A stretch of 37,168 nt of DNA from Geobacter sp. UBA2189 (GTDB taxonomy: Bacteria; Desulfobacterota; Desulfuromonadia; Geobacterales; Pseudopelobacteraceae). The position numbers and the translations under genes were made by a program. Shown here one piece after another: positions 17,151 through 26,868 of the stretch (position 1 is the stretch's first letter; each line of letters opens with the position of its first letter). The notes beneath the pieces were generated by a model. The model did no database searches and was not told the origin of the DNA. It saw only the letters and a list, made by a program, of their open reading frames with translations. The DNA lies in assembly GCA_002328035.1 (NCBI GenBank), contig DCVL01000036.1, positions 1 through 37,168 of the forward strand, read 5' to 3'.

Positions 17151-17212
17151 CAGGTAGTTTACCCCTGTGTTATTTCTAAAAGTCAATCTATATCATCAAT
17201 ATGGAGAAAAAT

Positions 17213-18103
17213 ATGCCACCAATTACTAAAGGTATTGTTCTGGCCGGCGGGGCTGGAAGCCGACTCTATCCACTTACTCTTGTAGCGAGTAAACAGTTGC
17301 AACCGGTTTATGACAAACCGATGGTATATTATCCTCTCTCAACGCTCATGGCAGCTGGAATCAGAGATATACTGCTTATTTCAACCCCAGATGACACACC
17401 ACGCTTTCAGGCTCTGCTAGGTGATGGGAAAAGGTGGGGCATAAGTTTGACTTATAAAGTTCAACCTGAGCCAAAGGGAATTGCCCAGGCTTTTATTATT
17501 GGAGAACAGTTTATAGACAATCAGCCGGTATGCTTGATACTTGGTGATAACATCTTCTACGGCAAGATGCATCTGGACAGAATTGTAAATGAATTTTCAG
17601 GGGGTGCACGTGTATTTGGATATTACGTTAATGATCCGGAAAGGTATGGAGTTGTAGAATTTGATGCTGATGGGAATGTGATTTCAATAGAAGAAAAACC
17701 CAAAAAGCCAAAATCAAACTATGCAGTACCAGGTCTATACCTTTATGATCAACAGGTGTCTGAGGTAGCCCGCTCAATATCCCCTTCAGCCAGAGGTGAA
17801 CTTGAAATTACCGACCTGAATCTGGATTATCTGCGTAGGGGAAAACTACAGGTAGAACGGCTTGGGCGTGGAATTGCCTGGCTTGATACCGGCACACATA
17901 AGTCATTGCTCGAAGCAAGCAACTTCATTGAAACCCTGGAAGCTCGTCAAGGACTCAAGATAGCCTGCCTTGAAGAGATTGCCCTGCGTCGAGGTTTTAT
18001 AGACTGTTCCCATATGGAAAAGATAATTAATGAGACCCCTTCGTCATCCTACCGTGATTATCTTCAACGGGTTCTTAAGGAGGCACACTGTGGCCTGCTA
18101 TAG
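17213..18103 (+). CDS. rfbA: Glucose-1-phosphate thymidylyltransferase
   Basis: 296 residues from ATG 17213. Makes dTDP-glucose from dTTP and glucose 1-phosphate, the first step to dTDP-L-rhamnose and related sugars of surface polysaccharides. The nucleotide site is LAGGAGSRLYPLT, followed by SKQLQPVYDKPMVYYPLS; LGDNIFYG and EEKPKKPKSNYAVPGLY follow. A frame-open ATG at 17201 exists, but the GGAG at 17203-17206 lies inside that extension and is spaced six bases before 17213, so 17213 is the likely start. No rfbB, rfbC or rfbD is adjacent. It is followed after 27 bases by mreC, pairing sugar supply with wall synthesis genes. Confidence 0.95.
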   Translation: MPPITKGIVLAGGAGSRLYPLTLVASKQLQPVYDKPMVYYPLSTLMAAGIRDILLISTPDDTPRFQALLGDGKRWGISLTYKVQPEPKGIAQAFIIGEQFIDNQPVCLILGDNIFYGKMHLDRIVNEFSGGARVFGYYVNDPERYGVVEFDADGNVISIEEKPKKPKSNYAVPGLYLYDQQVSEVARSISPSARGELEITDLNLDYLRRGKLQVERLGRGIAWLDTGTHKSLLEASNFIETLEARQGLKIACLEEIALRRGFIDCSHMEKIINETPSSSYRDYLQRVLKEAHCGLL

Positions 18104-18130
18104 CATTAACTGCGGGTAACACGACATTTC

Positions 18131-18955
18131 ATGCTTAATCTATTTAAAAAACATTTTTTGCCAATTCTGGCGGCTGTCGGCATTCTTGCTGCGCTTATAA
18201 CTTTTTCACTAAACCTTACCCATTCACGAGAGGCCAACGTAGTTGAACGAGGCATAAACAGTACGCTGGCTCCAGTTCAGGAGAAGGGTTTAAACGGTGG
18301 TGGTTTCTTTATCAGAATATGGGAAAATTACATATTTCTGGTTAATACAAAAAAAGAAAACTCTATCCTTAAAGAAGAAGTAAAAAAGCTCAACAGTACA
18401 CTTGTTACGGCTGCGGAATCTATGATTGAAAATGAGCGACTCACAAAGCTGCTCAATCTCAGAAAGACTATTAAAGAACCTACCGTTTCAGCAATGGTGA
18501 TTGGCGAGGATGTTACCCCCTGGTTTAGAACCTTGACAATTGATCGCGGCTCTACGGATGGAATAAAGGATGGAATGCCTGTTTTGGCGGCAGATGGTGT
18601 AGTTGGACAAACTGTTAAAGTAACATCAAACTCCAGCAGGGTACTTCTTCTTACTGACCACGCCAGCGGTATTGCAGCCATGATACAGCGTTCACGTGCC
18701 AGAGGTGTTGTAAAAGGGCGTGGAGACAACCTCTGCTCCCTTGAATTTGCAATGCGTGGTGAAGATCTACAGGTAGGAGACAGCGTCATAACCTCAGGAA
18801 TTGGCGGGATTTTTGCCAAGGGCTTGCCTATTGGTGAAATAACGATGGTAAAAAAAGGGGAGTATGGCATTTTCCAGACAGTAACCATAAGACCTACAGT
18901 CAATATCTCTCACCTTGAAGAGGTGCTGGTTGTTTTGCATACCATGCATGATTGA
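18131..18955 (+). CDS. mreC: Rod shape-determining protein MreC
   Basis: 274 residues. Bitopic inner-membrane protein of the elongasome that links MreB to PBP2 and RodA. One membrane span at about 9-27, a coiled coil at about 70-110 (KKENSILKEEVKKLNS and on), then the periplasmic beta-domain with VIGEDVTPWFRTLTIDRGS, DGMPVLAADGVVGQTVKV and GDSVITSGIGGIFAKGLPIG, all typical of MreC. The ribosome site is poor. It begins the mreC-mreD-mrdA-rodA run; mreB is not in the window. Confidence 0.96.
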   Translation: MLNLFKKHFLPILAAVGILAALITFSLNLTHSREANVVERGINSTLAPVQEKGLNGGGFFIRIWENYIFLVNTKKENSILKEEVKKLNSTLVTAAESMIENERLTKLLNLRKTIKEPTVSAMVIGEDVTPWFRTLTIDRGSTDGIKDGMPVLAADGVVGQTVKVTSNSSRVLLLTDHASGIAAMIQRSRARGVVKGRGDNLCSLEFAMRGEDLQVGDSVITSGIGGIFAKGLPIGEITMVKKGEYGIFQTVTIRPTVNISHLEEVLVVLHTMHD

Positions 18956-18967
18956 GGCTTTTACATA

Positions 18968-19456
18968 ATGATTTCATTTATAAAATGGACGGCGCTTATC
19001 ATTATTATTGCCGTTCTGCAGACCTCTGTATTGCCACAATACCTTTTTCCTATCTACAAACCGGATCTTTTTCTGATCTTTATGGTATTGCTTGCACTAA
19101 GAGCACCATTTACCGTAAGCCTTCCAGCTTCATATAGTCTTGGGCTCTTAAAGGACTGTCTGAGCGGAATTTATTTTGGATTAAATGCGTTCTCGTTTTT
19201 GATAGTCTATCTTGTGATTAAATTGCTTTCTGATCGTCTTTACGTTCAGAACGCTTTTCTTCTTGTTATGACTGTCTCGGCATCAACAGTTGCGGTAATG
19301 GCTATTAACCTTATACTCTTAACTATTTTTTCTGAATCTCCAGGACTTTTTTCTTCAATTTTACATTCGGTTATACCTCATCTACTTATGAATGCCTTTG
19401 CAGTTTCTCTCACTACGCTTTTCCCCGAAATCAATCGAAGCGGTACAGCAAGATGA
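18968..19456 (+). CDS. mreD: Rod shape-determining protein MreD
   Basis: 162 residues, nearly all hydrophobic, with five or six predicted membrane spans, as in MreD. The N-terminal ALIIIIAVLQTSVLP followed by KPDLFLIFMVLLALR resembles the conserved start of the family. It lies 12 bases after mreC with a TGAGG ribosome site, and its stop overlaps the mrdA start (ATGA). Identification rests mainly on position and topology, because the family is poorly conserved. Confidence 0.92.
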   Translation: MISFIKWTALIIIIAVLQTSVLPQYLFPIYKPDLFLIFMVLLALRAPFTVSLPASYSLGLLKDCLSGIYFGLNAFSFLIVYLVIKLLSDRLYVQNAFLLVMTVSASTVAVMAINLILLTIFSESPGLFSSILHSVIPHLLMNAFAVSLTTLFPEINRSGTAR

Positions 19457-21387
19457 TTAATGAAAAGCGTTACGTAAGGGAGTTAGCCCAGTCAAAGCAA
19501 AGAACAATACCCCTGGCTTTTGTCGTAACTCTCATATTCATTCTTCTTTTGATGAGACTCCTGTACCTTCAGATAATTAAGGTTGACGATTATCGGGCAA
19601 GGTCTGAAAACAATCGTCTCCGCTTTCTTCCTGTTGCGGCATCCCGTGGCGCATTGATGGATCGAAATGGAACTGTATTGGTAAATAATCGCCCTTCTTT
19701 CAGCCTGACCATAATTCCGCAGGAAGTTAAAGATGTTGAATTAATGATTGACAGACTCTCAGTATTGTTAAAGCTAGATCGCTCAGATATAACTGAAAGG
19801 TGGAAAAAAGCAAAGGGGCGCGCCCGTTATTATCCTGTTGTAATTGCAGTTAATTTAAGTCGCGATCAGGTTGAAATAGTTGAAGAAAACAAGCTTAGTC
19901 TGCCTGGCGTAGAAATCAGTATAAAACCGGTTCGCGAGTACGCATTCCAAACTTCTGCTGCACACCTGTTAGGGTATATTGGTGAAATTTCCGATAAAGA
20001 GCTGGAGGATAAAGCTTACAGCAACTACAACCTTGCTGATTATGTCGGGAAAAACGGCATTGAAAAGGCCTGGGAAAGTGAACTGCATGGAAATGATGGA
20101 GGCCGACAGCTTGAGGTTGATTCAAGGGGAAGGGTTCTGCGCGTATTGGCGGAGACAACCCCGACCGTGGGTAACAGTATAGTCCTAACAATTGACAGCC
20201 GTCTGCAACGTATAGCAGAGCAGGCCTTTGGTGAAAAAGCCGGTTCCGCTGTTGTCATGGACGTAACAAATGGTGAAGTTTTGGCCTTTGTAAGCAGCCC
20301 AACTTTTGATCCCTCATTGTTTGCCGGTCGAATTCCAACAGATATCTGGAATAAATATCTAGATGACAAGCGCCATCCACTTGAAAACAAGGCACTTACA
20401 GGTCAATATCCGCCAGGTTCAACCTTTAAAATAGTAACTGCTTTGGCAGGTCTTGAAGCAGGTATAATAAACGAAAATACAACCATTGTTGACCCTGGTT
20501 ATTATGAATTAGGCAATAGGAGGTTTAGGGACTGGAAACCAGGTGGACATGGTGTTGTAAATCTTAAAAAATCACTAAAGGAGTCATGTGATACCTACTA
20601 TTATCAGCTTGGAGAAAAACTTGGAGTTGATAGAATCGCCCAAATGGCTAACCAGTTTCATCTCGGAAAAGAGATGGGAATTGGCTTGCAACACGAGAAG
20701 AAAGGCCTGATTCCAACCTCTGAATGGAAAATGAAGCGGTTCGGTCAAAAGTGGTTTATTGGTGAAACGCTACCAGTGGCCATAGGGCAAGGATACGTTT
20801 TGACTACACCTGTTCAGCTGGCTTCTATGGTGGCTACAGTAGCCAATGAAGGAACCATATACCGCCCAAGACTCGTAAAGAAGATAGTTGATCCGGATGG
20901 CAAGTTGATTAAAGAACTTTCTCCTGAGATACTGGGCACTACAAACATATCTCATGCCTCTTTTAAAAAGGTAAAGCAGGGTATGTATGCAGTGGTCAAT
21001 GAACCTGGAGGCACCGGAGCCAACGCACGTTTATGGGATGTCAAGGTTGCCGGTAAGACAGGGACATCCCAGGTTGTCAAGCTTGGTGAGGACAGAAAGA
21101 GAGCTGTTGCCTATCAGCATAAGGATCATGGTCTTTTTGTTGCCTTTGCACCTTTTGACAAACCTGAAATAGCTGTGGCCGTAGTTGTTGAGCATGGTGG
21201 CGGAGGCGGTGCAGTAGCTGCACCTATTGCAGGTAGAATAATCCGAACATATTTTGACCTCAAAAAACCTGCATTAATAAAAGATAAAGAGAAAAAAACC
21301 GTTGAGGATGATGAAGAAGACACAGAAGCTGAATCTAAGGCAGATGAAACAAAAAAAAGAAGTTCATCTCAGCAAGGAGATGAATAG
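19453..21387 (+). CDS. mrdA: Penicillin-binding protein 2 (sidewall transpeptidase)
   Basis: 644 residues. Class B transpeptidase that cross-links peptidoglycan in the sidewall with RodA. One membrane span at about 18-40, then the pedestal domain (AASRGALMDRNGTVLVNN) and the transpeptidase: GSTFK with Ser323/Lys326, SCD (378-380) and KTGTSQ (535-540). The family end is near residue 600; here a strongly charged tail of about 37 residues follows, with an acidic run (VEDDEEDTEAES) then basic and Gln/Ser-rich residues. Both ends overlap neighbours: ATGA with mreD, one base with rodA. Confidence 0.97.
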   Translation: MINEKRYVRELAQSKQRTIPLAFVVTLIFILLLMRLLYLQIIKVDDYRARSENNRLRFLPVAASRGALMDRNGTVLVNNRPSFSLTIIPQEVKDVELMIDRLSVLLKLDRSDITERWKKAKGRARYYPVVIAVNLSRDQVEIVEENKLSLPGVEISIKPVREYAFQTSAAHLLGYIGEISDKELEDKAYSNYNLADYVGKNGIEKAWESELHGNDGGRQLEVDSRGRVLRVLAETTPTVGNSIVLTIDSRLQRIAEQAFGEKAGSAVVMDVTNGEVLAFVSSPTFDPSLFAGRIPTDIWNKYLDDKRHPLENKALTGQYPPGSTFKIVTALAGLEAGIINENTTIVDPGYYELGNRRFRDWKPGGHGVVNLKKSLKESCDTYYYQLGEKLGVDRIAQMANQFHLGKEMGIGLQHEKKGLIPTSEWKMKRFGQKWFIGETLPVAIGQGYVLTTPVQLASMVATVANEGTIYRPRLVKKIVDPDGKLIKELSPEILGTTNISHASFKKVKQGMYAVVNEPGGTGANARLWDVKVAGKTGTSQVVKLGEDRKRAVAYQHKDHGLFVAFAPFDKPEIAVAVVVEHGGGGGAVAAPIAGRIIRTYFDLKKPALIKDKEKKTVEDDEEDTEAESKADETKKRSSSQQGDE

Positions 21388-22487
21388 TGATAGATCGTCG
21401 TCTTGTAACCAACTTTGACTGGGCTCTAATAGCTCTGGTCATCGGAATCTGTCTGATTGGAGTTCTTAATATATATAGTGCATCTGCTGTATATTCAATG
21501 TCAGGTACACCATATTACATTAAGCAGTTAAACTGGATGGCTTTTGGATTATTAATCTCTCTGATTGTTGCCAGCCTTGACTACCATATACTTGAAGACT
21601 TTTCATACTGGTTCTATGCCCTTCTGATTATACTGCTGATAGCTGTTTTACTCATTGGCAAACGATCGCTTGGCGCTACCCGCTGGCTTAATCTCGGTTT
21701 TTTTAGTGTTCAGCCATCTGAATTGCTGAAAATTGTTATAATCATCACTTTTGCAAGATATTTTAACAATTATCATGCAATTGGGGGGCTAACTTTAAAA
21801 GACATGCTGTTTCCTTTAACTCTTTTGGCATTACCAGTAATTCTTATAATGAAACAGCCTGATTTGGGAACCGCCACTCTGGTAATTCTTATTGCGCTTT
21901 CCATGTCATTTTACATCGGCTTCCGCTGGTCTACAGTCTTTAGCTTTGCCTTGATAACGGTGCCACTAGCCTGGTTCACCTGGGCTGTCTATATGAAACC
22001 ATACCAGAAAAACAGGGTGCTTGATTTTATAAACCCTGAACGTTCCCGTTTGGGTAGCGGATATCATATAATTCAAAGCAAGATAGCTGTTGGTTCAGGC
22101 GGATTCTGGGGTAAGGGATATGTAAAAGGGACCCAGTCCCAACTGCGGTTTCTACCGGAACAGCACACAGATTTTGCATTTTCGGTGTTTGCCGAGGAGT
22201 GGGGTTTTCTTGGGACATTGATACTTATAATGATATATCTGTCTCTGATCCTTTGGGGGTTGAACATTGCCAGACGTTGCAACGATCGCCTCGGGGGGTT
22301 GCTTGCTGTTGGAGTCACCACCATGCTTTTCTGGCATATTGTTATCAATATCGGTATGGTAATAGGTCTGTTTCCTGTAGTCGGTGTTCCCCTACCATTC
22401 TTCTCTTATGGCGGAACATCCATGATAACATCTATGGTTGGAGTAGGTATTTTACAAAGTATAAGCATGCGACGCTTCATGTTTTAA
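21387..22487 (+). CDS. rodA: Rod shape-determining peptidoglycan polymerase RodA
   Basis: 366 residues, SEDS family, about ten membrane spans. Polymerises lipid II glycan strands with PBP2. Conserved sites are GARRWL-like GATRWLNLG, FSVQPSELLK, LKQPDLGTA-like MKQPDLGTAT, LPEQHTDFAFSVFAEEWGF with the catalytic-loop aspartate, and PLPFFSYGGTSM near the end. The start is GTG at 21387, which shares a base with the mrdA stop; AAGGAGA at 21374-21380 supports it. Co-translation with PBP2 fits their fixed partnership. Confidence 0.97.
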   Translation: MIDRRLVTNFDWALIALVIGICLIGVLNIYSASAVYSMSGTPYYIKQLNWMAFGLLISLIVASLDYHILEDFSYWFYALLIILLIAVLLIGKRSLGATRWLNLGFFSVQPSELLKIVIIITFARYFNNYHAIGGLTLKDMLFPLTLLALPVILIMKQPDLGTATLVILIALSMSFYIGFRWSTVFSFALITVPLAWFTWAVYMKPYQKNRVLDFINPERSRLGSGYHIIQSKIAVGSGGFWGKGYVKGTQSQLRFLPEQHTDFAFSVFAEEWGFLGTLILIMIYLSLILWGLNIARRCNDRLGGLLAVGVTTMLFWHIVINIGMVIGLFPVVGVPLPFFSYGGTSMITSMVGVGILQSISMRRFMF

Positions 22488-22552
22488 TTTTATTGTGCTA
22501 TGGTTTCACGATTTTTCATCCACTAAAAAGATAAATGTTCCGGAGATAAAAA

Positions 22553-25249
22553 ATGATCAGCAATCTGATTCGCAAGGTTGTCGGCAGTAAAAATGAACGC
22601 GAGTTAAAAAGGATGTGGCCTGTTGTTGCAAAGATTAATGCTCTTGAGCCTCAATTAAAATCACTTTCTGATTCTGAACTGCAGGCAAAAACCACTGAAT
22701 TTAAAGAACGCTACAGCAAGGGTGAGTCTCTTGACAGTCTCCTTCCAGAAGCCTTTGCTGTATGCCGTGAAGGTGGACGCCGTGTATTGGGAATGCGTCA
22801 CTTTGATGTACAGTTGATAGGTGGCATGACTCTTCATAACGGCAAGATAGCTGAGATGAAGACCGGTGAAGGAAAGACACTTGTAGCCACATTAGCCGCA
22901 TATCTGAATGCTATCTCAGGCAAAGGTGTCCATGTTGTCACTGTAAACGACTACCTCGCAAAACGTGACTCCGATTGGATGGGTCGCCTTTACGGGTTTT
23001 TAGGTCTTAAGGTAGGTGTTATAGTTCATGGACTTGATGATGAACAGCGCCGTGATAATTACGCGGCAGATATAACATACGGAACCAATAATGAGTTTGG
23101 CTTTGATTACCTGCGAGACAATATGAAGTTTTCTCTGGATGACTATGTCCAGCGCGGCTTCAATTTTGCTGTTGTTGATGAGGTTGACTCGATCTTGATT
23201 GATGAGGCAAGAACCCCTCTAATCATCTCAGGTCCTACAGAGGAATCAACAGACAAGTATTACAACATAAACAGGATCATTCCACTGCTTGAAAAGGGTG
23301 AGGCCAAAGATGTTGAGGCAAACACACTTTCAGGCAAGAAAAAAGTTTACACTGGTGATTTTACGATTGACGAGAAAGCCAAAAGCGCAACTCTGACAGA
23401 GCAGGGGGTTGCAAAGGTAGAAAAGCTTCTAAAGGTCGAAAACCTCTATGATCCACGCAACATTGAAACCCTGCACCATGTAAACCAAGCCTTGCGTGCC
23501 CACGCCATGTACCGTCGAGATGTAGATTATGTAGTCAAGGATGGTGAAGTTATAATAGTTGATGAATTCACCGGTCGTCTGATGCCCGGACGTCGCTGGT
23601 CAGACGGCCTGCATCAGGCTGTTGAAGCCAAAGAAGGGGTGCGCATAGAAAGCGAGAATCAGACTCTTGCAACGATTACCTTCCAAAACTACTTCAGAAT
23701 GTACAGCAAACTATCAGGAATGACAGGAACAGCAGATACCGAGGCTGAAGAATTTCACAAGATCTACAAACTTGACGTAACCGTAATTCCAACTAATCGT
23801 CCACTTCTCCGCCCTGATTATCCAGATGTAATATACAAAACGGAAAAAGAAAAATTTGATGCAGTCATAAAAGATATAAAAGAACATTATGAAAAAGGGC
23901 AGCCATGCCTAGTAGGTACAATATCTATAGAAAAATCGGAAGTTCTCTCTGAAATCTTACGCAAGCATGCCATACCTCACTATGTGCTTAATGCCAAACA
24001 GCATGAAAAAGAAGCGGAGATAGTTGCACAGGCGGGCAGAATAAAAACCATAACCATCGCTACAAACATGGCCGGCCGCGGGACGGATATCGTACTTGGG
24101 GGTAATCCTGATGGACTTTTGAAACAGTGGCTAAAGGAGAATCCAGATGCTACTGACGAGCAAACCACTACCATGCTAGAAAAGTTCAGGGAGCAATGTG
24201 CTCTTGAACATGATCAGATAGTAGCCTTGGGTGGTCTGCATATAATCGGCACAGAGCGGCACGAATCACGTCGTATTGACAATCAGTTGCGTGGACGCTC
24301 CGGTCGCCAGGGAGATCCAGGCTCCTCGCGTTTCTATCTTTCATTGGAGGATGACCTTCTGCGAATCTTTGGTTCAGAACGGGTCGCCAAGATTATGGAC
24401 TTCCTCAAGATTGAAGAGGGAGAAGCCATAACCCATACCATGATCAATAAATCAATTGAGAACGCTCAGAAGAAGGTGGAAGCCCACAACTTTGAGATAA
24501 GGAAGCATCTTATTGATTATGATGATGTAATGAACAAGCAGCGTGAAGTGATATATACACAACGCCGTGAAATCCTGGCCGGAGAAGAGATTCGTGAAAG
24601 CTTCATGGAAATGCTTGGCGAAACCATTAACGATATTGTCAAGGCATATGCATATGAAAAGGATGCTCCTCTTGAATGGGATTGGGAGGCACTCTCTGAA
24701 ACAGTTTACCGTTGTTTTTCATTGCAGCCAGAGCTTTCAAGGGAGATGATCGCTCGCCTTAATGCTGACGGCCTACAAAATTTTTTACAAGAACAGACCC
24801 AGTCACTCTTTGATCGCAAGTCCGAAGATCTCGGCAATGAATTGATGGATCACCTTATCAAGGTTGTCATGTTGCAGTCTATTGACCTGCACTGGAAAGA
24901 CCACCTGCTTAATATTGACCATTTAAAAGAGGGTATCGGTCTTAGAGGCTATGGTCAAAAGGATCCAAAGCAGGAATACAAGAAAGAGGCATACCAGCTG
25001 TTCATGGAGATGATTATTAGGATCCGCGAGGAAACAGTGGAAAAAGTCTTCTGGGTACAGATAGAGCATGAGGAAGATATTGAAGAACTGGAAATAGAAC
25101 AGGCAGAAAAAAGTCGTAACATGTTTAAAGTTATTACGGATAATGATGAACATCCGAAAGAACCGGCAAAAAGCACAAGAACTGTCGGGCGAAATGAACC
25201 CTGCCCATGCGGAAGTGGCAAGAAATACAAGAAATGTTGCGGTAAATAA
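22553..25249 (+). CDS. secA: Preprotein translocase ATPase SecA
   Basis: 898 residues, full length. Cytoplasmic/membrane motor that drives unfolded preproteins through SecYEG. Visible are Walker A MKTGEGKT (102-109), the DEAD-like VDEVDSILIDEARTPLIIS, the preprotein cross-linking domain, NMAGRGTDIVLGG, LRGRSGRQGDPGSSRFYLS and the helical scaffold IDLHWKDHLLNIDHLKEGIG. The C-terminal zinc tail (CPCGSGKKYKKCC, Cys884, 886, 895, 896) for SecB and ribosome contact is present. It follows rodA by 65 bases with a CCGGAG ribosome site; argJ follows 23 bases later. Confidence 0.98.
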   Translation: MISNLIRKVVGSKNERELKRMWPVVAKINALEPQLKSLSDSELQAKTTEFKERYSKGESLDSLLPEAFAVCREGGRRVLGMRHFDVQLIGGMTLHNGKIAEMKTGEGKTLVATLAAYLNAISGKGVHVVTVNDYLAKRDSDWMGRLYGFLGLKVGVIVHGLDDEQRRDNYAADITYGTNNEFGFDYLRDNMKFSLDDYVQRGFNFAVVDEVDSILIDEARTPLIISGPTEESTDKYYNINRIIPLLEKGEAKDVEANTLSGKKKVYTGDFTIDEKAKSATLTEQGVAKVEKLLKVENLYDPRNIETLHHVNQALRAHAMYRRDVDYVVKDGEVIIVDEFTGRLMPGRRWSDGLHQAVEAKEGVRIESENQTLATITFQNYFRMYSKLSGMTGTADTEAEEFHKIYKLDVTVIPTNRPLLRPDYPDVIYKTEKEKFDAVIKDIKEHYEKGQPCLVGTISIEKSEVLSEILRKHAIPHYVLNAKQHEKEAEIVAQAGRIKTITIATNMAGRGTDIVLGGNPDGLLKQWLKENPDATDEQTTTMLEKFREQCALEHDQIVALGGLHIIGTERHESRRIDNQLRGRSGRQGDPGSSRFYLSLEDDLLRIFGSERVAKIMDFLKIEEGEAITHTMINKSIENAQKKVEAHNFEIRKHLIDYDDVMNKQREVIYTQRREILAGEEIRESFMEMLGETINDIVKAYAYEKDAPLEWDWEALSETVYRCFSLQPELSREMIARLNADGLQNFLQEQTQSLFDRKSEDLGNELMDHLIKVVMLQSIDLHWKDHLLNIDHLKEGIGLRGYGQKDPKQEYKKEAYQLFMEMIIRIREETVEKVFWVQIEHEEDIEELEIEQAEKSRNMFKVITDNDEHPKEPAKSTRTVGRNEPCPCGSGKKYKKCCGK

Positions 25250-25272
25250 CCTGCAGTAAAGAGGGGTTTTCA

Positions 25273-26454
25273 ATGTTTATAAAGGGATTCAGATTTTCAG
25301 CAGTTGAAGCGGCCATAAAGAGACCGGGACGCAAAGATATTGCCCTTATATATTCAGAGGTTCCTGCAACTGCCGCTGCAGTATTTACAACCAATAAGGT
25401 CAAAGCAGCCCCTGTATTGCTATCAGCTAAAAATATTGCTTCAGGACAGTGCCAGGCTCTTCTGGTTAACAGTGGAAATGCTAACGCCTGTACTGGTGAG
25501 AGAGGTATGTCGGATGCCATAGAAACAGCCAGTATGCTTGCCAGCAAACTGCAAATATCTGAAAAACTGATTCAGGTCTGTTCCACAGGGGTCATAGGGG
25601 TTCCTCTGCCTATGGAAAGAATAAGAACCGCCCTCCCCTCTCTTGTTTCCGAACTAGGAAATGTATCACTGGAGGATATAGCAGAGGCTATAATGACTAC
25701 TGATACATTTGCCAAGAGTTCCGTTTTAACAGGAGCCATTGAAGGTAAATCATATACTATTGCAGGAATAGCCAAAGGGGCTGGCATGATAATGCCAAAT
25801 ATGGCTACGATGCTTTCCTTTATAATAACTGATGCTGCTGTTGATCCTGCCCTGATAAACCAGATATTCCTTTCTTCTGTTGAGCGTTCATTTAACGCAA
25901 TTACTATTGACGGTGATACATCAACTAATGACACATGCCTGTTGATGGCTAATGGCGCTTCAGGAGCACCACTAATAAAACCTGCGACTCCAGAGGCTGC
26001 ACAATTTACATCTTTGCTTGATTCTGTGCTTCTTGACCTTGCAAAACAGATAGTAAAAGATGGTGAAGGGGCCACAAAATTTGTTGAGATAAGGATTAAA
26101 GGTGCGTCTAACGACAGTGAGGCAAAGAAAGCTGCAATTTCAGTTGCAAATTCATCTCTTGTAAAGACTGCATTTTACGGTCAGGATGCCAACTGGGGCA
26201 GGATATTCGCCGCAATAGGTTATTCAGGAATAGAAGTTAATCCTGATCTGCTTGCATTATGGTTTGATGATGTTTGCATGGCAAAACAAGGCATTTTTGC
26301 AGGAGGTAATGCAGAAGAACGTGGTACAGAAATTTTGCATAAAAAAGATTTTACCGTAACAGTTGACCTCGGTATTGGAGATGGAACAGCAACAGTTTAC
26401 ACATCGGATCTCTCCCACGAATATGTCAGCATAAATGCAGATTATCGTACTTGA
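25273..26454 (+). CDS. argJ: Bifunctional ornithine acetyltransferase / N-acetylglutamate synthase
   Basis: 393 residues. Transfers the acetyl group from N-acetylornithine to glutamate in the cyclic arginine pathway; many members also use acetyl-CoA. The proenzyme cleaves itself at PNMATML, before the nucleophile Thr179. The other conserved sites are STGVIGVPLPM, GDTSTNDTCLLMANG, DGEGATKFVE and the end sequence YVSINADYRT. Whether it is mono- or bifunctional cannot be read from the sequence. Upstream AGAGGGG is the ribosome site. The secA-argJ order matches Geobacter genomes; no other arg gene is near. Confidence 0.96.
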   Translation: MFIKGFRFSAVEAAIKRPGRKDIALIYSEVPATAAAVFTTNKVKAAPVLLSAKNIASGQCQALLVNSGNANACTGERGMSDAIETASMLASKLQISEKLIQVCSTGVIGVPLPMERIRTALPSLVSELGNVSLEDIAEAIMTTDTFAKSSVLTGAIEGKSYTIAGIAKGAGMIMPNMATMLSFIITDAAVDPALINQIFLSSVERSFNAITIDGDTSTNDTCLLMANGASGAPLIKPATPEAAQFTSLLDSVLLDLAKQIVKDGEGATKFVEIRIKGASNDSEAKKAAISVANSSLVKTAFYGQDANWGRIFAAIGYSGIEVNPDLLALWFDDVCMAKQGIFAGGNAEERGTEILHKKDFTVTVDLGIGDGTATVYTSDLSHEYVSINADYRT

Positions 26455-26475
26455 ACGGATAACAGGAGCTATAGA

Positions 26476-26868
26476 ATGTTAAAGTTCATATTGCTGCTTC
26501 TATTTTTGACAATAGTACACTCAGAACAGCTCCATGCTGAATCCATTAAAATCACCGAATTGGCAGTCACTACAAAGGTATCTAAAAATAAACCAATAGA
26601 TTCAGTGCATCGAATATCACACCATACAGTAAAAACACTATATTGCTTCACACGAACAATTAATGAAGAGGGAGATGAAACCCATATAAACCATCTGTGG
26701 CTAAAAGATGGGAAAATAGTTAAAGAGACCACCCTGCCAGTCAATGGAAAACGTTGGCGAACATACAGTAGCATGCCGATTGATTCCTCAAAGATTGGAA
26801 ACTGGAAAGTTGAGATAAGGTGCCCGTCAGGCAAAATCATTAAGGAAGTCAAATTCAGGATACATTAA
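26476..26868 (+). CDS. Small exported DUF2914-like protein
   Basis: 130 residues with a signal peptide (about 1-21, cleavage after HA) and a CAGGAGC ribosome site. The mature part has the pattern I associate with DUF2914: a beta-sandwich-like LAVTTKV, LYCFTRT, a THINHLWLKDGKIV strand, KRWRTYSSMPI and GNWKVEIR. Function is unknown; in other genomes the domain is often attached to regulators or to exported proteins. It is 21 bases after argJ on the same strand, and its stop overlaps the next ATG (TAATG). A terminator-like hairpin follows 27 bases after its stop. Confidence 0.75.
   Translation: MLKFILLLLFLTIVHSEQLHAESIKITELAVTTKVSKNKPIDSVHRISHHTVKTLYCFTRTINEEGDETHINHLWLKDGKIVKETTLPVNGKRWRTYSSMPIDSSKIGNWKVEIRCPSGKIIKEVKFRIH

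Noticed and set aside
17201..17212. Earlier ATG of rfbA at 17201
   Set aside because: The ribosome-binding GGAG lies within this extension and is correctly spaced for ATG 17213.
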